This document shows positions 1-9,704 of a DNA stretch of 64,000 bases, piece after piece. The stretch's first letter is position 1, and each line of letters opens with the position of its first letter. The stretch is from Bin5 sp965242905 (GTDB taxonomy: Bacteria; Chloroflexota; Anaerolineae; Caldilineales; Caldilineaceae), in the NCBI GenBank assembly GCA_965242905.1, contig CBDETM010000002.1, forward strand, positions 1,612,001 to 1,676,000, in the 5' to 3' direction. The notes under the pieces were generated by a model. The model did no database searches, had not been told where the DNA came from, and saw only the letters and a program-made list of their open reading frames with translations. Made by a program: the position numbers and the translations under genes.

Positions 1-1
1 A

Positions 2-721
2 CGCCAGTTGCGGGACAGCTACGCCTGGCATGCGTTGCGGGCGCGGCACCGGCTGGGTGGGGCGATCTGCTTTTCAAGCGCGACAACGGTTGCGTCGGGC
101 CGCTACACGCTGCCGGTCTATGAGATTTACAAGGTCGGTCAGGATCTCCACTGGATCGAAGGGCTGGCCTTTTTCAGTGATTTTGGACTGCGGCTGACCG
201 TCATTCCCCACTGGAACAACAATGATGGCGGCGACGAACTGGATACCAGTCACTGTTACATGGGCCAACCTCGCTTCGACGAACTGCTGTCGCTGCTGCC
301 GCGCCCGGTGACGGTACTGGGGATCGATGAGAACACCGGGGTGGTGATCGATCCTGTGGCGGGGGTTTGTGAACTGGTGGGCCAAGGGGGCGCAACTGTG
401 CTTACAGCGGAAGGCGAGCAGGTATTTGGGAGCGGGTCGCAGTTTCCTGCGACGGCTCTGGGAGACTGGCGCCTGCCTCCGACGCCGCAGGACGGCATTC
501 CGGGGGAGATCTGGGAGCGGGCTTGCGCGGTGCGGGAGGCGGCCGAGAATCCGGTGGAAGAGGCGACGCCGGAGCCGATATTGGAGCTGGCGGAACGGCG
601 TCAGACGGCGCGCGCCGACCGCAATTGGGCCGAGGCTGATGCGCTGCGGGACGAGATCAGCGCGCTGGGCTGGCAAGTACACGACACACCGGAGGGGCCG
701 CGTCTGGAGAAGGTTCAATAG
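2..721 (+). CDS. Peptidase S51-like / CysS-C-terminal-domain protein (5' truncated)
   Basis: The reading frame is open to the left edge, so the true start lies outside the window. The visible part begins inside a cyanophycinase/peptidase-S51-like (class I amidotransferase-like) fold: the segment VYEIYKVG near residue 38 and GIDENTG near residue 104 (S51 members usually have GIDE.TA) are recognisable. The usual GxSxG nucleophile elbow is not evident; GAICFSS sits where it is expected, so peptidase activity is doubtful. The last 45 residues (ARADRNWAEADALRDEI and following) match the small C-terminal helical domain of cysteinyl-tRNA synthetase. This S51 plus CysS/YqeB-C-terminal combination is known in uncharacterised bacterial proteins. 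No role can be assigned. Confidence 0.7.
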   Translation, partial: RQLRDSYAWHALRARHRLGGAICFSSATTVASGRYTLPVYEIYKVGQDLHWIEGLAFFSDFGLRLTVIPHWNNNDGGDELDTSHCYMGQPRFDELLSLLPRPVTVLGIDENTGVVIDPVAGVCELVGQGGATVLTAEGEQVFGSGSQFPATALGDWRLPPTPQDGIPGEIWERACAVREAAENPVEEATPEPILELAERRQTARADRNWAEADALRDEISALGWQVHDTPEGPRLEKVQ

Positions 722-794
722 AGGTGACCGGTTGGACGCTGACGGCAAACCAGCCGGTTTCGGCCATCACTATACACGGTAAGGAAACGGAGCC

Positions 795-1676
795 ATGGTA
801 TTGAACGCTGTGACAAGCCTCCAAGACCAGATTCGGGACAGGTACGACGCCTACGAGCATCACACGGTCTCTTATCACATCCTGGTCAACAACGAAGGAC
901 AGGAGCCGGAACGAAGTTTCGATGTCTGGGCCTCACGGGCTGAGATCGAAGCGTTTGCGAGAGACGGTTACCTGGTGCGGGAGGCGTTGATCGAGGGCGA
1001 GCCGTTGGAGATGCTGCGCCGGGCGCTGGACGAGGTGGAAGAGGCGGAGTTTGAGGAGGCCGATGGGAGCCGTTTGCAGGGCAGGGACTGGATTCCGCGG
1101 CATCTGTTTGACAAACATGCCGACTTTCACATGTTGATCAACTTTGAACCGTTGCTGTCGGTGGCGCGAGCGGTGCTAGGGCCGTTTGTGCGCATTCGCC
1201 AGTTGGCGGCGCGCATCAGCTACCCGGGGCAAGAGGTCCAGTTCACGCGCTGGCATCACCATCAGCCAGGGATGACGGAACCGGTCCCGCCGTTTTTCGC
1301 GTATCCGCACAAGTTGGACTGTCTCATCTATCTGGACGAGTTGAACGACGCCAACGGGATACTGGCAGTGGTGCCCGGTACGCATTTGCATACGGGCGAG
1401 CAGTTGCCCCTGGAGGAGCATGGCAGTTTAGTGGGGCAGAGAGAATTGAGGGCGCCGGCCGGCAGCTGCGTGATGCTGCACGGCAACCTATGGCATCGCG
1501 CGATGCCGACAGGTGAGGCAGGCAAGAAGCGTCGCGTGCTGATCCTGAGCTACGGGCCGACGTGGATGCGCAGGTCGCCGTTTGGAGACAGTCCGGAGAA
1601 CGGGCTGATGGATAAGGTGATCGAAGAGGCGGATGCGGCGACGCAGGAACTGCTGGGGATTGGCGGGTATCAGTAG
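795..1676 (+). CDS. PhyH-family Fe(II)/2-oxoglutarate dioxygenase with unusual HxH motif
   Basis: A 293-residue member of the phytanoyl-CoA dioxygenase (PhyH) superfamily, which hydroxylates (rarely halogenates) small molecules using Fe(II) and 2-oxoglutarate. The double-stranded beta-helix core is visible: RWHHHQPG near residue 152, then LDELNDANGILAVVPGTH near 180-197, and the distal histidine in LWHRAMPT near 235 followed by the arginine-rich KKRRV that normally binds 2-oxoglutarate. In relatives in this window the first motif is W-H-x-D; here the position of the aspartate is histidine (W-H-H-H). Either the metal site is a three-histidine type or the enzyme is altered or inactive. Start ATG is 73 bp after the previous gene. 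Substrate unknown. Confidence 0.8.
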   Translation: MVLNAVTSLQDQIRDRYDAYEHHTVSYHILVNNEGQEPERSFDVWASRAEIEAFARDGYLVREALIEGEPLEMLRRALDEVEEAEFEEADGSRLQGRDWIPRHLFDKHADFHMLINFEPLLSVARAVLGPFVRIRQLAARISYPGQEVQFTRWHHHQPGMTEPVPPFFAYPHKLDCLIYLDELNDANGILAVVPGTHLHTGEQLPLEEHGSLVGQRELRAPAGSCVMLHGNLWHRAMPTGEAGKKRRVLILSYGPTWMRRSPFGDSPENGLMDKVIEEADAATQELLGIGGYQ

Positions 1677-1799
1677 GTGAGTGGTGGGGTGAAGTCGCGC
1701 CGCCGGGACAGGCTTTGTGTTGGGTTCGGATCAGGCAGCAATCAGCGGGATTGGAAGAATCGAAAAAATTCAACTGCTCCACGAGTTCAGATCTTCTCA

Positions 1800-1992
1800 G
1801 AGCCTGTTTGAAAATTCACCCAACTTGCCGTCCTGATTGATTATGCGACTGTACCTATCTGGATTTCCGAAGAATCCTGCGTTCTTGTCACGGAAATCAA
1901 GCGGATTTCATTGGAGTGAGGGCTTCTGTTACGAAAAATCTGAAGGGCACAACTCTTATTTTTCGACCAAGCAGGAATTTTCAAACACCCTC
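1800..1992 (+). repeat. MITE-like repeat, copy 1
   Basis: 193 bp with terminal inverted repeats: left end GAGCCTGTTTGAAAATTC, right end the complement of GAGGGTGTTTGAAAATTC (16 of 18 positions agree). It has no coding capacity. It differs from copy 2 at about 16 positions (about 92% identity, counted by eye), so the two copies are not a very recent duplication. Confidence 0.85.
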
Positions 1993-2013
1993 TAAGGAAA
2001 GGAGCCTCATCAC

Positions 2014-2298
2014 ATGACTCCGGAATATCGACTCGCAAGATCACGTAAAGCCGTTCAGCAGCTGGAGGACATCGTGCTCGATGTACTCATACTGCACACC
2101 AAGCAGGGCAAGATCAGCGAGGCACACGGACTATACCCACGCGACATCGCCCAGGACTTACCCGCCCTGGTCATCGAGCCGTTCCCACCACGCAGGAACC
2201 GCCATTCGCTCATTTGCGGCATCCTGGACAGCCTAGCCCGCGAAGGCCGCATCGCACACGCGAACAATGGCGGCGCCTATCTGGTCGACATGATCTAA
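2014..2298 (+). CDS. Hypothetical 94-residue protein inside the MITE pair
   Basis: Small soluble protein that I do not recognise. It starts at ATG 2014 with a good ribosome binding site (AAAGGAG, 1998-2004, spacing 9). Residues 12-55 look helical, and the C-terminal part (SLICGILDSLAREGRIAHAN, then GGAYLVDMI) resembles the recognition helix and wing of a winged-helix domain; this is a fold guess only. Its ribosome binding site lies right after copy 1, and its stop codon TAA is the same triplet that forms the left junction of copy 2, so the gene fills the space between the repeats exactly. No toxin or transposase signature is seen. Confidence 0.6.
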   Translation: MTPEYRLARSRKAVQQLEDIVLDVLILHTKQGKISEAHGLYPRDIAQDLPALVIEPFPPRRNRHSLICGILDSLAREGRIAHANNGGAYLVDMI

Positions 2299-2491
2299 GA
2301 GCCTGTTTGAAAATTCACCCAACTTGCCGTCCTGATTGATTATGCGACTGTACCTATCTGAATTTCCGAAGAATTCTGCGTTCCTGTCACGGAAATGAAA
2401 TGGATTTCATTGGAGTGAGAGCTGCTATTACGAAAAATCTGAAAGGCACGACTTGGATTTTACGATCAAGCAGGAATTTTCAAACACCCTC
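2299..2491 (+). repeat. MITE-like repeat, copy 2
   Basis: Same length (193 bp), orientation and terminal inverted repeats as the copy at 1800-1992. It begins directly after the TAA stop of the enclosed gene and ends 26 bp before the HigA start, so it occupies the region where a HigB toxin gene or promoter would normally be found. Confidence 0.85.
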
Positions 2492-2517
2492 TCAGTGTGC
2501 TTCCAGAGAATTCGTAA

Positions 2518-2829
2518 ATGAACGCTAGAGCGATGAGCAGGCTCCCTCCCATTCATCCAGGAGAAATCCTCTATCAAGAGTTCCTCCTGCCGCTAGACAT
2601 CACCCCGTACGGTCTGGCCAAGGCGATCGGTGTCGATGCGCGACGGATCCACGGAATGGTCCGGGCGCGGCGCTCGATCACAGCTGAAACCGCCCTTCTG
2701 TTGTCGCGTTACTTTGGGAACTCTGCAGAGTTCTGGATGGGGCTTCAGAATCAGTACGACCTGGAAAGTGCTGAGGACCGGCTTTCGAAGAAGCTGGACG
2801 AGGTGGTGGCCTACTCGTCCGGCGAGTGA
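2518..2829 (+). CDS. higA: HigA-family antitoxin (orphan)
   Basis: A 103-residue XRE-type helix-turn-helix protein of the HigA addiction-module family. The signature PPIHPGEILYQEFLLPLDI at residues 10-28 is typical, followed by the HTH (YGLAKAIGVDARRIHGMVRARRS as two helices, residues 31-53) and the conserved TALLLSRYFGNSAEFWMGLQ near 58-77. HigA normally binds and neutralises the HigB mRNA interferase encoded just upstream and represses the operon. No HigB gene is present upstream; the MITE pair and its 94-residue gene occupy that place. ATG 2533 is an alternative start. It may now act only as a regulator or be a leftover. Confidence 0.85.
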   Translation: MNARAMSRLPPIHPGEILYQEFLLPLDITPYGLAKAIGVDARRIHGMVRARRSITAETALLLSRYFGNSAEFWMGLQNQYDLESAEDRLSKKLDEVVAYSSGE

Positions 2830-2843
2830 GCCAGGTAATCCCC

Positions 2844-2888
2844 AAAAAGAAAGCGGGAGTCGCGGTGATCGCGACTCCCGTTCTTTTT
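2844..2888. terminator. Bidirectional terminator between higA and dnaN
   Basis: Perfect 11-bp stem (CGGGAGTCGCG at 2854-2864 with its complement at 2870-2880), 5-nt loop, flanked by an A-rich run on the left and a complementary T-rich run on the right. It can therefore terminate both converging genes. Confidence 0.85.
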
Positions 2889-2909
2889 GCAGTTCGATCG
2901 TGCGTCCGG

Positions 2910-4124
2910 TCAGCGGGGCGGGTGCATGGGCATGACGACGTGGAGGAACTCTTCGTCGGCGAGGCCGAGCGGCCGGATGGTGCCGGGGCGGTTGGACTGG
3001 GTGGTCTCGAGGACGACCTGCTCCTCGTCGATCTGGCTGAGGACGGCGATCAGATAGCGGACGTCGAAGTCGATTTCCAGATCATCTCCTTCGACCATGG
3101 CATCCAATTCATTCTTGCTGTTGCCCATCTCGGCGCTGCTGGCGGTGAGGTGGAGGTTGCCGACGCCGCTGTCGCCGTTGGGCTCAATTTTGAGGCGGAC
3201 GATGTTGGCGTTGTCGCGGGCGAAGAGCTGGGCGACGCGCACGGCCTGGAGGAAGGATTCGGTGCCGACGACTGTGCGGGTGTTGTGGCTCTTGGGGATG
3301 ATGGCCCGGTAGTCGGGGAAGCGGTCGGCGATGAGCTGGCTGACGAGATCGACCTGGTGGAAGGCGCCGCGGGTCTCGCCGCCTTTGCCCCAGACGCGGA
3401 AGAGAATCTGGTTGCGGGCCTGGGTCACGGTGACCTGGACAGGTTTTTCGTCTTCGGCGTCGGCGATGATGCGGCCCAATTCGCCCAGATGGCGGGCGGG
3501 CACGACGACGGACAGCTCGTCGGTGAAGGCCTCTTCGACTTCGATGCTGCGCACGCTGAGCCGGTAGCCGTCGGTTGCGGCCAGTGAGAGGCGCTCCTTG
3601 GAAAAGGTGACTTCGACACCTGTGAGGGTGGGGCGGCTCTCGTCGGTGGCGGCGGCGAAGACGACCTGATCGATCATTTTTGTCAGCCCGGCGGTCTCGA
3701 GTGCGATGGTGCGTCCTTCGAGGGCTTCGGCGGTCTCTTCGGGGCCGTCGCCGTTATCGACGGTGGGAATTACAGGGAACTCCTGGGCGTCGATGCCTTT
3801 AATGTTGACGTCGAAGTTCCCGCAGCGAAGATGGAGTGTTTGCGTGCGTACGGACAACTCCATCTCGATCTTGTCGGGCGGCAAGCTGTTGACGAACTCG
3901 GTCAGCAGGCGGGCGGGCACGGTGATGGCGCCTTCATCCTCTATGCGTGCGCCGATCCAGCAGTTGACGCCGATCTCCAGATTGGTGGCGGCCAACCGCA
4001 GCTTATCATCCTTTGCTTCGAGCAGGATGTTGCCGAGCACTGGCAGCGTACTGCGGGACGATACGGCGCGGCCGACGATTGACAGGCCCTTCGACAGATT
4101 CTCCTGAAAGCAGCTTACGCGCAC
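2910..4124 (-). CDS. dnaN: DNA polymerase III beta subunit (sliding clamp)
   Basis: A 404-residue beta clamp, somewhat longer than the usual 366-380. It forms the ring that tethers the replicative polymerase to DNA. All three clamp domains are readable, from MRVSCFQENLSKGL at the N-terminus through FPVIPTV and AATDGYRLSV to the C-terminal VVMPMHP, the usual clamp ending that shapes the client-binding pocket. Start is GTG at 4124 with a strong ribosome binding site (GGGAGG) just upstream. It is encoded convergent to higA and divergent from the sigma-factor gene. dnaA and recF, its common neighbours, are absent; gyrA lies 2 kb away. Confidence 0.97.
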   Translation of the reverse strand: MRVSCFQENLSKGLSIVGRAVSSRSTLPVLGNILLEAKDDKLRLAATNLEIGVNCWIGARIEDEGAITVPARLLTEFVNSLPPDKIEMELSVRTQTLHLRCGNFDVNIKGIDAQEFPVIPTVDNGDGPEETAEALEGRTIALETAGLTKMIDQVVFAAATDESRPTLTGVEVTFSKERLSLAATDGYRLSVRSIEVEEAFTDELSVVVPARHLGELGRIIADAEDEKPVQVTVTQARNQILFRVWGKGGETRGAFHQVDLVSQLIADRFPDYRAIIPKSHNTRTVVGTESFLQAVRVAQLFARDNANIVRLKIEPNGDSGVGNLHLTASSAEMGNSKNELDAMVEGDDLEIDFDVRYLIAVLSQIDEEQVVLETTQSNRPGTIRPLGLADEEFLHVVMPMHPPR

Positions 4125-4422
4125 TTTTGCCTCCCGTCCACCAGGAAATAGTTCCTAATTTGGTACGTTTTCAGATAGTTCTCGCTCAAGCAGCGAAGTG
4201 ATAATGCGTTGATCAAGCATAGCATAGCGGAAATTGCAGGCCAAACTATCGGCCCATGGATCAGGCAGTAGCGGCGGCCGTGGTGAGCGGTTTAGGGAGG
4301 CGGAAGACCAGCCAGAGAGGCGGCAGCGCGGCGAGCGTAGTCGCGGGTTCGGCCAAGACAGTTCAGGCAAAGACAGGCGGCTGCGAATCGATTTCTTTAT
4401 CTGCGAAGTAACGCGAAGGGAC

Positions 4423-4479
4423 GCGAACTGCAGGGGTTAGGGGCTGGGGGCCAGGGGTTAGAACTGCAGTGGTCAGTGG
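4423..4479 (+). repeat. G-rich direct repeat, copy 1
   Basis: 57 bp beginning GCGAACTGCAGGGGTTAG and ending GGTCAGTGG. It is nearly identical to the copy at 4589-4652, which has a short internal duplication (cagtggccagtgatcagtgg). A shorter relative occurs at about 55254-55270. Confidence 0.75.
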
Positions 4480-4567
4480 GTTGTGGGTTTAGACGGCGAG
4501 TGGGGCGTAGGCACTGTTGGGTAGACACGATGGTGGGGAAGAGTGAGCACGGTGAAGAAGGCTGGTG

Positions 4568-4588
4568 TAGAGGGGGCGTTGCGGGGGC
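4568..4588 (+). repeat. Truncated copy of the interspersed-repeat core
   Basis: The 5' part of the 57-nt core found at 14001, 22946 and 46678 (GGGGGCGTTGCGGGGGCG) is present here and then breaks directly into the second G-rich direct repeat, losing the rest of the hairpin. Confidence 0.6.
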
Positions 4589-4652
4589 GCGAACCGCAGG
4601 GGTTAGAGGCTGGGGGCCAGGGGTTAGATCTGCAGTGGCCAGTGATCAGTGG
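4589..4652 (+). repeat. G-rich direct repeat, copy 2
   Basis: 64 bp, the partner of 4423-4479. It begins GCGAACCGCAGGGGTTAG and contains the same GGCTGGGGGCCAGGGG block in the middle. Confidence 0.75.
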
Positions 4653-4747
4653 TAAGGGGAGCCGTGGTTGATTGGGAATGGGTTTGGGGAGTGAGGGGGC
4701 TCTGAGCCTGCGATTTGTGCAGTTTCGGAGAGGGGAATCTGCTAAGT

Positions 4748-4777
4748 TTGGCGGGGGGCGACCGGATTCTCTATAAT
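4748..4777 (+). promoter_or_regulatory. Sigma-70-type promoter for the sigma-factor gene
   Basis: TTGGCG (4748-4753), 18-bp spacer, TATAAT (4772-4777). Start of transcription would be near 4784, leaving a leader of about 140 nt before the sigma-factor ATG. Confidence 0.5.
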
Positions 4778-4924
4778 GGTGACGTGCGCTGCCTCTTCTA
4801 TTTTTTGCGTGGAAGAGGGGCGAGTGCGGAGTGGGGTCAGTGACTGGCGCTTTGAGCCGGACAGCGGGCAGGCTATCTCCAGTAAGCGCTGCGCAACGAT
4901 TTCAGCGACGGCGTGTTATAAATT

Positions 4925-5635
4925 ATGAATGGAAACGCTCTGAGCGAAACGGAAAAGAGCGCCAACGGGAGCCGGCCCGTCAGGTCTGAGGTTGAGCCGC
5001 CGGAGGACGAACGGGCGATTGAATCGGCGCTGGTGGCGCGGGCGAAGAAGGATTCGCGGGCGTTTGGTGAGCTGTACGAGCGCTACGTTGATCGTATCTA
5101 CTCGTATGTGTACAGCCGGGTACAGAATGTCGAGGATGCGGAGGACCTGACGGCGCGAATCTTTTACCGGGCGCTGGACCGGCTGGACGGCTACGAGGAC
5201 AGGGGGCTGCCGTTTGGCGCGTGGCTTTTCCGCATTGCGCACAATCTGGTGGCCAACTGGCACCGTGATCAGGGGCGGAGGACGTTTGTCCCGATCGATG
5301 GGATGGTCTTCAGGGGGGAACAGCGGGAAGAGCCGGAGGCGACGGTAGAGCGACGGGAAGGGGAGGAGGCGTTGTGGGCGGCGATAGAGAGGCTGCCCGA
5401 GGAGCGGCGCCGGCTTCTCTTTCACAAGTTCGGAGACCAACTGACGAACATTGAAATCGGCGAGCTGATGCAGAAGAGCGAGGGTGCGATCAAGTCACTT
5501 TATTTCCGCACACTGGCGGCGCTGCGCAAGGATTTGAGCGAACAGTTCGAGGACGGTGAGGCAGAAGGGGCGCCATCCGATTCCGAACATCAGGGAAAGA
5601 AGGCATCCGATGGGAAGCGTGAACATGCTGGATAG
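4925..5635 (+). CDS. ECF-type RNA polymerase sigma factor
   Basis: A 236-residue sigma-70-family factor of the extracytoplasmic-function type with regions sigma2 and sigma4 only. Sigma2 runs from about residue 45 to 110 (RAFGELYERYVDRIYSYVY, then EDAEDLTARIFYRAL; GLPFGAWLFRIAHNLVANWHRD), and sigma4 from about 150 to 210 (AIERLPEERRRLLFHKF, then the HTH NIEIGELMQKSEGAIKSLYFR). A charged N-terminal extension of about 40 and a C-terminal tail of about 25 residues are unusual. No Shine-Dalgarno sequence precedes ATG 4925. The next gene overlaps its end and encodes a small membrane protein, the usual arrangement for a sigma factor and its anti-sigma or sensor. Confidence 0.9.
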   Translation: MNGNALSETEKSANGSRPVRSEVEPPEDERAIESALVARAKKDSRAFGELYERYVDRIYSYVYSRVQNVEDAEDLTARIFYRALDRLDGYEDRGLPFGAWLFRIAHNLVANWHRDQGRRTFVPIDGMVFRGEQREEPEATVERREGEEALWAAIERLPEERRRLLFHKFGDQLTNIEIGELMQKSEGAIKSLYFRTLAALRKDLSEQFEDGEAEGAPSDSEHQGKKASDGKREHAG

Positions 5636-6023
5636 GTTGCAGCAGTTCAGAAGCGACGTGGTGCGGGTCATGCCCTTTGGGCAGGCGGCGCGCGGCGAGA
5701 TGGAATCTGAAGCGATGGATGACGAGTTGACGGAAGAGGAGGAGGAGCAGTTCGCGCAGATGGTGAGCTTCCTGGGCAGGCTCTTCCCGTTTGTACGGCC
5801 GTCGCCTGAGTTCCGGGCGCGGTTGAAGGAGGCACTGCTGGCGGAGCACCGGCGGCGTGTAGCGAACGAGGATTTGCTTCCGGCGCGACAGGAGGGAGGT
5901 ATTTCCTGGTGGTGGTCTCTGGCAGCGACTGTTCCGCTGTTGATCGGGGTGCTGGCGACGATAATGTGGAGGCGGAGCCATCGGTCAAACGGGCAGTTGG
6001 TGTCCCCGGTGGGAGGGCGATAG
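5610..6023 (+). CDS. Single-pass membrane protein downstream of the sigma factor (possible anti-sigma)
   Basis: A 137-residue protein starting at ATG 5610, overlapping the sigma gene by 26 bp. An upstream in-frame start at 5556 lies deeper inside the sigma gene and lacks support. It has an acidic stretch (DELTEEEEEQFAQM, near 32-45), a motif PSPEFRARLKEALLAEH near residues 65-81 that resembles the cytoplasmic part of zinc-less anti-sigma proteins, and one hydrophobic segment (SLAATVPLLIGVLATIMW, near 107-124) before a short basic tail. Overlap implies translational coupling with the sigma factor. An anti-sigma role is inference from position and topology; the HxxxCxxC motif of ZAS anti-sigmas is absent. 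Confidence 0.7.
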   Translation: MGSVNMLDRLQQFRSDVVRVMPFGQAARGEMESEAMDDELTEEEEEQFAQMVSFLGRLFPFVRPSPEFRARLKEALLAEHRRRVANEDLLPARQEGGISWWWSLAATVPLLIGVLATIMWRRSHRSNGQLVSPVGGR

Positions 6024-6059
6024 GGTCGTCCCGCTGCAGCAACAGTTTATGAGGCGATA

Positions 6060-6093
6060 CCTCCCGGCTCCTTTGGAGTCGGGAGGTTTTTTT
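6060..6093 (+). terminator. Rho-independent terminator
   Basis: Stem CCTCCCGGCTCC (6060-6071) with GGAGTCGGGAGG (6075-6086), one mismatch pair, 3-nt loop, followed by seven T (6087-6093). It ends the sigma-factor operon before the convergent gyrA. Confidence 0.9.
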
Positions 6094-6100
6094 GTGCGGG

Positions 6101-9190
<3,090 letters not shown>

Positions 9191-9199
9191 TTTGCTTGT

Positions 9200-9502
9200 T
9201 TATTCGCTGATCAGTGCGTCAACGGTGGTGTTGAGCGCGGCGGCGATGGGGGATAAGGCGGATGCGGAGCCGGGCTTATGTCCCCGCTCGATCTCGGACA
9301 GGTAACTGGCACCGATTCCCGTGCAATCGGAGAGATCGCGTAGCGTCATACCAAGATGGTTTCAGTATGCAAGGATGGGACTGTGGCCGCGTATGATGGC
9401 CACAGCTACCCCATGTGGGACACGGCTGCCGTCTTCTGCTTCAAGCGCAGCCAGCCTGTCCTCCAGTTCGCTCTTGTGATTGAGCAACGCCCCGTATTCC
9501 AT
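9200..9502 (-). pseudogene. XRE-family antitoxin-like regulator broken by an in-frame TGA
   Basis: Read from ATG 9502 the frame gives a typical RelB/HigA-like XRE antitoxin: EDRLAALEAEDGSRVPHGVAV, then AIIRGHSPILAY, then TGA (9362-9364), then in the same frame NHLGMTLRDLSDCTGIGASY, LSEIERGHKPGS and a normal end at TAA 9200-9202. Homologues have Arg where the TGA stands, so a CGA to TGA change is the simplest cause. The second half alone has an ATG (9349) but lacks the first helix of the HTH. No RelE-like toxin is found upstream. The gene ends 10 bp before gyrA starts, in the same direction. Confidence 0.7.
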
Positions 9503-9534
9503 TCGGCTTTGGTTTGGTTTCCTCCATTCAAAAA

Positions 9535-9553
9535 TGTTCGCATACGGCGAACA
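9535..9553. promoter_or_regulatory. Palindromic operator upstream of the XRE pseudogene
   Basis: Perfect inverted repeat TGTTCGC (9535-9541) and GCGAACA (9547-9553) with a 5-bp centre, 33-51 bp upstream of the presumed start. Toxin-antitoxin repressors usually bind such palindromes in their own promoter; the link is inferred from position. Confidence 0.5.
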
Positions 9554-9704
9554 TCGCGTCAAGGGAGTGTATTCGGAACGCCTGCCAATGTCACAGGAAT
9601 TGCGGAATTACGAGGCGTCAAATCCCCTACCACTTTCGGACTTCCACAGATATGTGATCCTATTCTGAGCACATACTTCCGGACAACGACAGCTATTGCT
9701 GGTG

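Larger units (their letters stand above)
1800..2491. mobile_element. Putative composite unit: small gene between two direct MITE copies
   Basis: Two 193-bp direct repeats (1800-1992 and 2299-2491) enclose a 94-codon gene. The triplet outside the left copy (TCA, 1797-1799) equals the triplet outside the right copy (TCA, 2492-2494). The two inner junctions are both TAA (1993-1995 and 2296-2298). A pair of independent insertions would each have matching flanks; here matching flanks belong to the pair as a whole. That is what transposition of the whole unit with a 3-bp TNA target duplication would leave. IS5-type transposases commonly give TNA duplications, but no transposase is encoded here, so the mobilising family is inference. 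Confidence 0.6.
4125..4747. other. dnaN-sigma factor intergenic region with degenerate repeats
   Basis: About 620 bp without a convincing gene. It carries the dnaN leader, two copies of a G-rich direct repeat (4423-4479, 4589-4652) and a truncated piece of the interspersed-repeat core (about 4568-4588). I looked for DnaA boxes because dnaN and gyrA often lie near the origin and saw no TTATCCACA-like cluster. Confidence 0.6.

Noticed and set aside
2826..3587. 253-codon plus-strand open frame across dnaN
   Set aside because: Antisense shadow of dnaN; Gly/Asp/Val-rich composition follows from the high-GC opposite strand, with no family resemblance.
4125..4924. Replication origin next to dnaN
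   Set aside because: No DnaA-box cluster, no dnaA, and no AT-rich unwinding region was recognised; GC skew could not be calculated.
9362..9364. TGA in the XRE gene as a second selenocysteine codon
   Set aside because: The family has Arg here, the site is not redox-active, and no hairpin with a G-starting loop was seen in the right window downstream.
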